DNA of 64,000 nucleotides from Streptomyces tauricus. Its GTDB lineage: Bacteria; Actinomycetota; Actinomycetes; Streptomycetales; Streptomycetaceae. The DNA is taken from the NCBI RefSeq assembly GCF_014650955.1, contig NZ_BMVY01000026.1, positions 62,001-126,000 on the forward strand. Reading direction: 5' to 3'. A model generated the notes under the pieces. It was not told the origin of the DNA. It ran no database searches and was given only the letters and a program-made list of their open reading frames with translations. A program made the position numbers and the translations under genes. Positions 63,498 to 64,000 of the stretch are shown in pieces (within the stretch, counting starts at the first letter, position 1; every line of letters starts with the position of its first letter).

Positions 63498-64000
63498 CTA
63501 CGGCAGCGCCAGCATCCGCTCGAGCGCCAGCTTGGCGAACTGCTCGGTCTCGCGGTCCACCTCGATGCGGTTGACCAGGTTGCCCTCCGCCAGGGACTCC
63601 AGGGTCCAGACCAGGTGGGGGAGGTCGATGCGGTTCATCGTCGAGCAGAAGCAGACCGTCTTGTCGAGGAAGACGATCTCCTTGCCCTCGGGCGCGAAAC
63701 GATTCGCCAGGCGGCGGACGAGGTTCAGCTCCGTGCCGATGGCCCACTTCGAGCCGGCCGGAGCCGCCTCCAGCGCCTTGATGATGTACTCCGTCGAGCC
63801 CACGTAGTCCGCGGCGGACACCACCTCGTGCTTGCACTCGGGGTGCACGAGCACGTTCACGCCGGGTATCCGGGCGCGGACGTCCTCCACCGACTCCAGC
63901 GAGAAGCGGCCGTGCACGGAGCAGTGCCCGCGCCACAGGATCATCTTCGCGTTCCGCAGCTGCTCGACGGTCAGGCCGCCGTTCGGCTTGTGCGGGTTGT
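63498..64000 (-). CDS. nadA: Quinolinate synthase, C-terminal part (start outside window)
   Basis: Makes quinolinate, the NAD precursor, from iminoaspartate and dihydroxyacetone phosphate with a [4Fe-4S] cluster. The reading frame is open to the window edge, where it enters as NPHKPNGGLTVEQLRNAKM. Visible parts include the Cys-containing stretches GHCSVHGRF, VHPECKHEVV and KTVCFCSTMNRI, and the C-terminal end LERMLALP. At least two of the three cluster Cys should lie in this part. No other NAD gene is in view. Confidence 0.93.
   Translation of the reverse strand, partial: NPHKPNGGLTVEQLRNAKMILWRGHCSVHGRFSLESVEDVRARIPGVNVLVHPECKHEVVSAADYVGSTEYIIKALEAAPAGSKWAIGTELNLVRRLANRFAPEGKEIVFLDKTVCFCSTMNRIDLPHLVWTLESLAEGNLVNRIEVDRETEQFAKLALERMLALP

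Overview
This is a 64 kb stretch of high-GC actinomycete chromosome, almost certainly Streptomyces. The codon use is extremely GC-rich at third positions, so many long open frames appear opposite real genes. GTG, TTG and even CTG starts are common. It carries actinomycete hallmark genes: two glutamine synthetases (GlnA plus GlnII), a homodimeric AceE, a SucB with two lipoyl domains, MarP, and PspA with PspAA. From memory the gene order resembles the glnA-glnII-lipAB-aceE-sucB-pspA part of the S. coelicolor core; this was not checked by search. I see no phage, insertion sequence, CRISPR, tRNA, rRNA or biosynthetic cluster, so this is conserved core chromosome.

Layout. 1-8.9 kb: 3' part of a pullulanase-type enzyme, a receiver/GAF/PP2C phosphatase, a small tautomerase, a TetR regulator, a membrane protein with a degenerate sigma-factor-like cytoplasmic half, a TPR protein and a lipoprotein. 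9-14.7 kb: a secreted DUF1996 protein, a two-component pair, a sugar-nucleotide-type reductase, and an orphan winged-helix regulator preceded by a 51-residue Cys-rich small ORF. 15-22 kb: nitrogen assimilation (glnII, glnA with a clear GlnR operator) mixed with small conserved unknowns. 22-26 kb: a DUF4191 membrane protein, then lipA and lipB (lipoate synthesis). 26-37 kb: a TPR-type regulator, redox enzymes, a GNAT enzyme, MarP protease divergent from a peptidoglycan amidase, an SDR and a WYL regulator. 37-46.5 kb: lipoate-dependent central carbon enzymes (aceE, sucB, lpd), a GntR regulator and pepA. 46.8-54.4 kb: cobalamin lower-ligand and nucleotide-loop genes (cobS, cobT, and cobU fused to a metallo-beta-lactamase-like domain) interleaved with membrane and methyltransferase genes. 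54.6-63.4 kb: a coupled methyltransferase/DUF3043 pair, then an envelope-stress-like block (pspA, pspAA, a histidine kinase/response regulator pair, a large RND pump). The window ends inside nadA.

Genes working together: lipB and lipA make the lipoyl cofactor used by SucB, which with AceE and Lpd forms the pyruvate and 2-oxoglutarate dehydrogenase complexes. GlnA and GlnII are parallel ammonia-assimilating enzymes. CobU, CobS and CobT act on adjacent steps of nucleotide-loop assembly. PspA/PspAA and the adjacent two-component system and pump could respond to envelope damage (inference).

The most striking non-coding feature is two families of dispersed intergenic repeats. Family A has a core close to GGGGCGCGGGGAACTGCGC, about 33 copies counted by eye in nine gene gaps. 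Family B is a roughly 190 bp nested palindrome in two gaps plus a half copy in a third. At 63437-63489 two opposed family A copies form a near-perfect hairpin between convergent genes, which suggests a terminator role.
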